A stretch of DNA of 7,801 nucleotides from Verrucomicrobiales bacterium. Lineage in GTDB: Bacteria; Verrucomicrobiota; Verrucomicrobiia; Verrucomicrobiales; Verrucomicrobiaceae. Under the pieces are notes generated by a model. The model was not told the DNA's origin. It saw only the letters and a program-made list of their open reading frames with translations, and searched no databases. The DNA lies in the NCBI GenBank assembly GCA_003453085.1, contig DMMK01000683.1, forward strand, positions 1 through 7,801, given 5' to 3'. Position numbers and translations under genes: made by a program. Of the stretch, positions 6,631 to 7,801 are shown in pieces; positions within the stretch are counted from its first letter, which is position 1; each line of letters begins with the position of its first letter.

Positions 6631-6723
6631 TCAGCACAAGATGCTCCAATACCGTCCCGGCGGCCCGTCTTGGGCATGGAAGTATCATTTGAAGGGACTC
6701 CTGGCGCATTCCGGCCCCTCTTT

Positions 6724-6756
6724 GGCTCATGGCCACCCGCTCTCATTCGATGAGCC
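6724..6756. repeat. Inverted repeat GGCTCAT/ATGAGCC
   Basis: Perfect 7-base arms at 6724-6730 and 6750-6756 are separated by 19 bases. An alternative 5-base hairpin, CTCAT (6742-6746) with ATGAG (6750-6754), competes for the right arm. This could be a regulator site or an RNA fold in the giant gene's leader, or chance in GC-rich DNA. Confidence 0.35.
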
Positions 6757-6766
6757 TGCCTTCAAG

Positions 6767-6820
6767 GGGATGCGCAACCTCGCCGATTGTGACGCATCCC
6801 TGTGCGGATGTCACGAATCG
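6767..6820. repeat. Overlapping, mutually exclusive inverted repeats
   Basis: GGGATGCG (6767-6774) and CGCATCCC (6793-6800) are perfect 8-base arms with an 18-base spacer. The right arm also takes part in a second imperfect palindrome, 6784-6820: CGATT with AATCG, GTGAC with GTCAC and ATCC with GGAT, with small bulges and a 6-base loop. The two folds cannot form together. The block lies 48-101 bases before the Gfo/Idh start and could be a protein operator or a switchable leader. Confidence 0.4.
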
Positions 6821-6853
6821 CCTTATCGAGGAAAGTACACCGTCGTGGTCGCG

Positions 6854-6859
6854 TATGAT
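6854..6859 (+). promoter_or_regulatory. Possible -10 box (TATGAT) of the Gfo/Idh gene
   Basis: TATGAT matches the sigma-70 -10 consensus at five of six positions. It ends 8 bases before the ATG at 6868, so transcription would start at or within a base or two of the start codon, giving a leaderless mRNA. The -35 region (about 6831-6836, GAAAGT) matches poorly, so support is weak. Confidence 0.25.
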
Positions 6860-6867
6860 TGGCTTCC

Positions 6868-7801
6868 ATGATTCGCACCCTTCTCACTCTCGCCGTGGCC
6901 GTGCTGGCCACCACTGCCGCTTCGGCTCAAAACATCCGCGCCGGCATCATCGGCCTGGATACTTCGCACGTACTGTCCTTTACCAAGACCCTGAACACCG
7001 ACCCTCAGAAGCCGGAAGTCATGGGAGTGCGCATGGTCGCCGCCTATCCGCAGGGTTCCAAGGACATCGAAGGCAGTGTCAAGCGCGTGCCGGAGTACAC
7101 CGAGAAAGTGAAGGCCCTGGGCGTCGAAATCGTCCCCAGCATTGATGCCTTGCTGGATAAGGTGGATGTCGTGTTTCTGGAGACCAATGATGGCCGCCCT
7201 CACCTAGAGCAGTTGCTTCCCTGCTTGAAGGCGGGCAAGCCTGTCTTCATTGACAAGCCCATCGCTGGTACCCTCGTGGATGCCATCAAGATCTTTGATG
7301 AAGCCAAGAAAGCCGGTGTGCCCGTCTTCTCCTCTTCATCGCTTCGGTTTGGCAAAAACACCCAGGCCGTCCGCGCGGGCAGCATCGGCACCGTGAAGCA
7401 GGCAGAGACCTTCAGCCCTGCCTCGCTGGAGGCCACGCATCCAGATCTTTTCTGGTATGGCATCCACGGAGTGGAGAGCCTCTTCACCACGATGGGCACA
7501 GGCTGCCTCTCCGTGAAACGCGGTACCACCGCCGATGGCAAAATCATGGTCACGGGCACCTGGGCAGGCGGGCGCACCGGTACCTTTACCGAGGGCAAAG
7601 GCTATGGTGGCAAGGCCATCGGTGACAAAGGCGAATCCCCGGTGGGTGCCTACGATGGATATGACCCACTGCTGTTTGCCGCCGTGCATTTCTTCCGCAC
7701 CGGTCAGGCCCCGGTGACTCCTGAGGAAACCCTGGAAATCTACGCTTTCATGGAAGCTGCCGATGAAAGCAAGCGCCAGGGCTGTCTCTTATACACATTC
7801 T
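6868..7801 (+). CDS. Exported Gfo/Idh/MocA-family protein, 3' end missing
   Basis: The frame is open from the ATG at 6868 to the window end, but the bases from 7782 are probably adapter, so about 305 genuine residues are present. Residues 1-20 form a Sec signal peptide (MIRTLLTLAVAVLATTAASA, cleavage before Q21), placing the protein outside the cytoplasm. The Rossmann part begins IRAGIIGLDTSHV (23-35). The usual GxGxxG dinucleotide loop is changed to G-L-D-T-S-H. FLETNDGRPH and GKPVFIDKP follow, with D129-K130-P131 in place of the common E-K-P; K130 is the expected catalytic Lys. A WYGIHGVES segment with H200 lies in the C-terminal domain. Members usually oxidise or reduce sugars with NAD(P), but the changed loop and Sec export make that uncertain here. 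Little more than the C-terminal end should be missing. No Shine-Dalgarno is seen. Substrate is unknown. Confidence 0.85.
   Translation, partial: MIRTLLTLAVAVLATTAASAQNIRAGIIGLDTSHVLSFTKTLNTDPQKPEVMGVRMVAAYPQGSKDIEGSVKRVPEYTEKVKALGVEIVPSIDALLDKVDVVFLETNDGRPHLEQLLPCLKAGKPVFIDKPIAGTLVDAIKIFDEAKKAGVPVFSSSSLRFGKNTQAVRAGSIGTVKQAETFSPASLEATHPDLFWYGIHGVESLFTTMGTGCLSVKRGTTADGKIMVTGTWAGGRTGTFTEGKGYGGKAIGDKGESPVGAYDGYDPLLFAAVHFFRTGQAPVTPEETLEIYAFMEAADESKRQGCLLYTF
7782..7801 (+). other. Tn5 mosaic-end / Nextera adapter remnant at the sequence end
   Basis: The first 17 of the last 20 bases, CTGTCTCTTATACACAT, are identical to the start of the 19-base Tn5 mosaic end (CTGTCTCTTATACACATCT) used in Nextera libraries. 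The end reads TCT where the adapter has CT, a one-base insertion. It differs from the natural IS50 outside end (CTGACTCTTATACACAAGT) and inside end. Its place exactly at the sequence end, inside an otherwise conserved gene, shows it is untrimmed adapter. The codons it creates after residue ~305 of the preceding gene are artefactual. Confidence 0.92.

Larger units (their letters stand above)
6606..6867. promoter_or_regulatory. Divergent intergenic region between the giant gene and the Gfo/Idh gene
   Basis: This 262-base gap should hold promoters for both genes. No open frame in it looks coding. It carries several inverted repeats, listed separately at 6608-6630, 6724-6756 and 6767-6820. For the plus-strand gene the best promoter element is TATGAT at 6854-6859, without a convincing -35 box. 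For the giant gene no clear promoter was found. Confidence 0.4.

Noticed and set aside
6606..6746. In-frame N-terminal extension of the giant protein (47 more residues, start at 6746)
   Set aside because: The extension is polar, unlike the protein's own domains, contains a Cys, and would bury the signal peptide internally. It also contains the start-adjacent hairpin and the intergenic repeats.
6729..7145. Plus-strand frame of 138 codons and the minus-strand frames over 6823-7689
   Set aside because: They overlap the Gfo/Idh frame, which has a signal peptide, a Rossmann start and a D-K-P motif; the alternatives are His/Arg/Gly-rich with no motif.
7782..7801. End of a natural Tn5/IS50 insertion
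   Set aside because: The bases match the engineered mosaic end and not the natural outside or inside ends, and they lie exactly at the sequence terminus, as adapter would.

Overview
The window looks like a chromosomal piece of a GC-rich Gram-negative bacterium of the Verrucomicrobia/Planctomycetes group, most likely a Verrucomicrobium/Prosthecobacter-type verrucomicrobium. This is inferred from three things: a giant exported protein built from autotransporter-associated beta-strand repeats with a C-terminal PEP-CTERM sorting tail, an exported Gfo/Idh/MocA-family protein with a GLDTSH variant nucleotide loop, and a general lack of Shine-Dalgarno sequences. No mobile element, CRISPR array, tRNA or rRNA is visible.

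Layout, left to right. (1) Positions 1-834, minus strand: a HAD-superfamily hydrolase whose stop overlaps the start of a partial dihydroneopterin aldolase gene (folB) by 4 bases (ATGA). The two genes form a translationally coupled pair and suggest a folate-synthesis context. (2) Positions 835-1031: a divergent intergenic region with small direct and inverted repeats. (3) Positions 1032-1895, plus strand: a sugar phosphate isomerase/epimerase-like TIM-barrel protein resembling IolE. (4) Positions 1896-2003: two consecutive hairpins. The second ends in a T-tract and is a good intrinsic terminator that separates the convergent genes. (5) Positions 2001-6605, minus strand: a 1534-residue secreted, repeat-rich, PEP-CTERM-anchored surface protein. 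(6) Positions 6606-6867: a divergent intergenic region rich in inverted repeats, one of which sits directly against the start codon of the giant gene. (7) Positions 6868-7781, plus strand: the first ~305 residues of an exported Gfo/Idh/MocA-family protein, cut off by the end of the sequence. (8) Positions 7782-7801: bases matching the Tn5 mosaic end used as the Nextera sequencing adapter, which appear to be library adapter and not genome.

The HAD hydrolase and folB are the only pair with a strong functional link. A phosphatase is needed to make the FolB substrate dihydroneopterin, so the HAD protein is a candidate for that step. The other genes stand alone, and nothing seen here joins them into one pathway. 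I did not find convincing evidence of an undescribed multi-gene system. The most useful observations are the HAD-folB coupling, the module duplication and single-cysteine layout of the giant protein, the odd exported oxidoreductase-like protein, and the adapter at the contig end.
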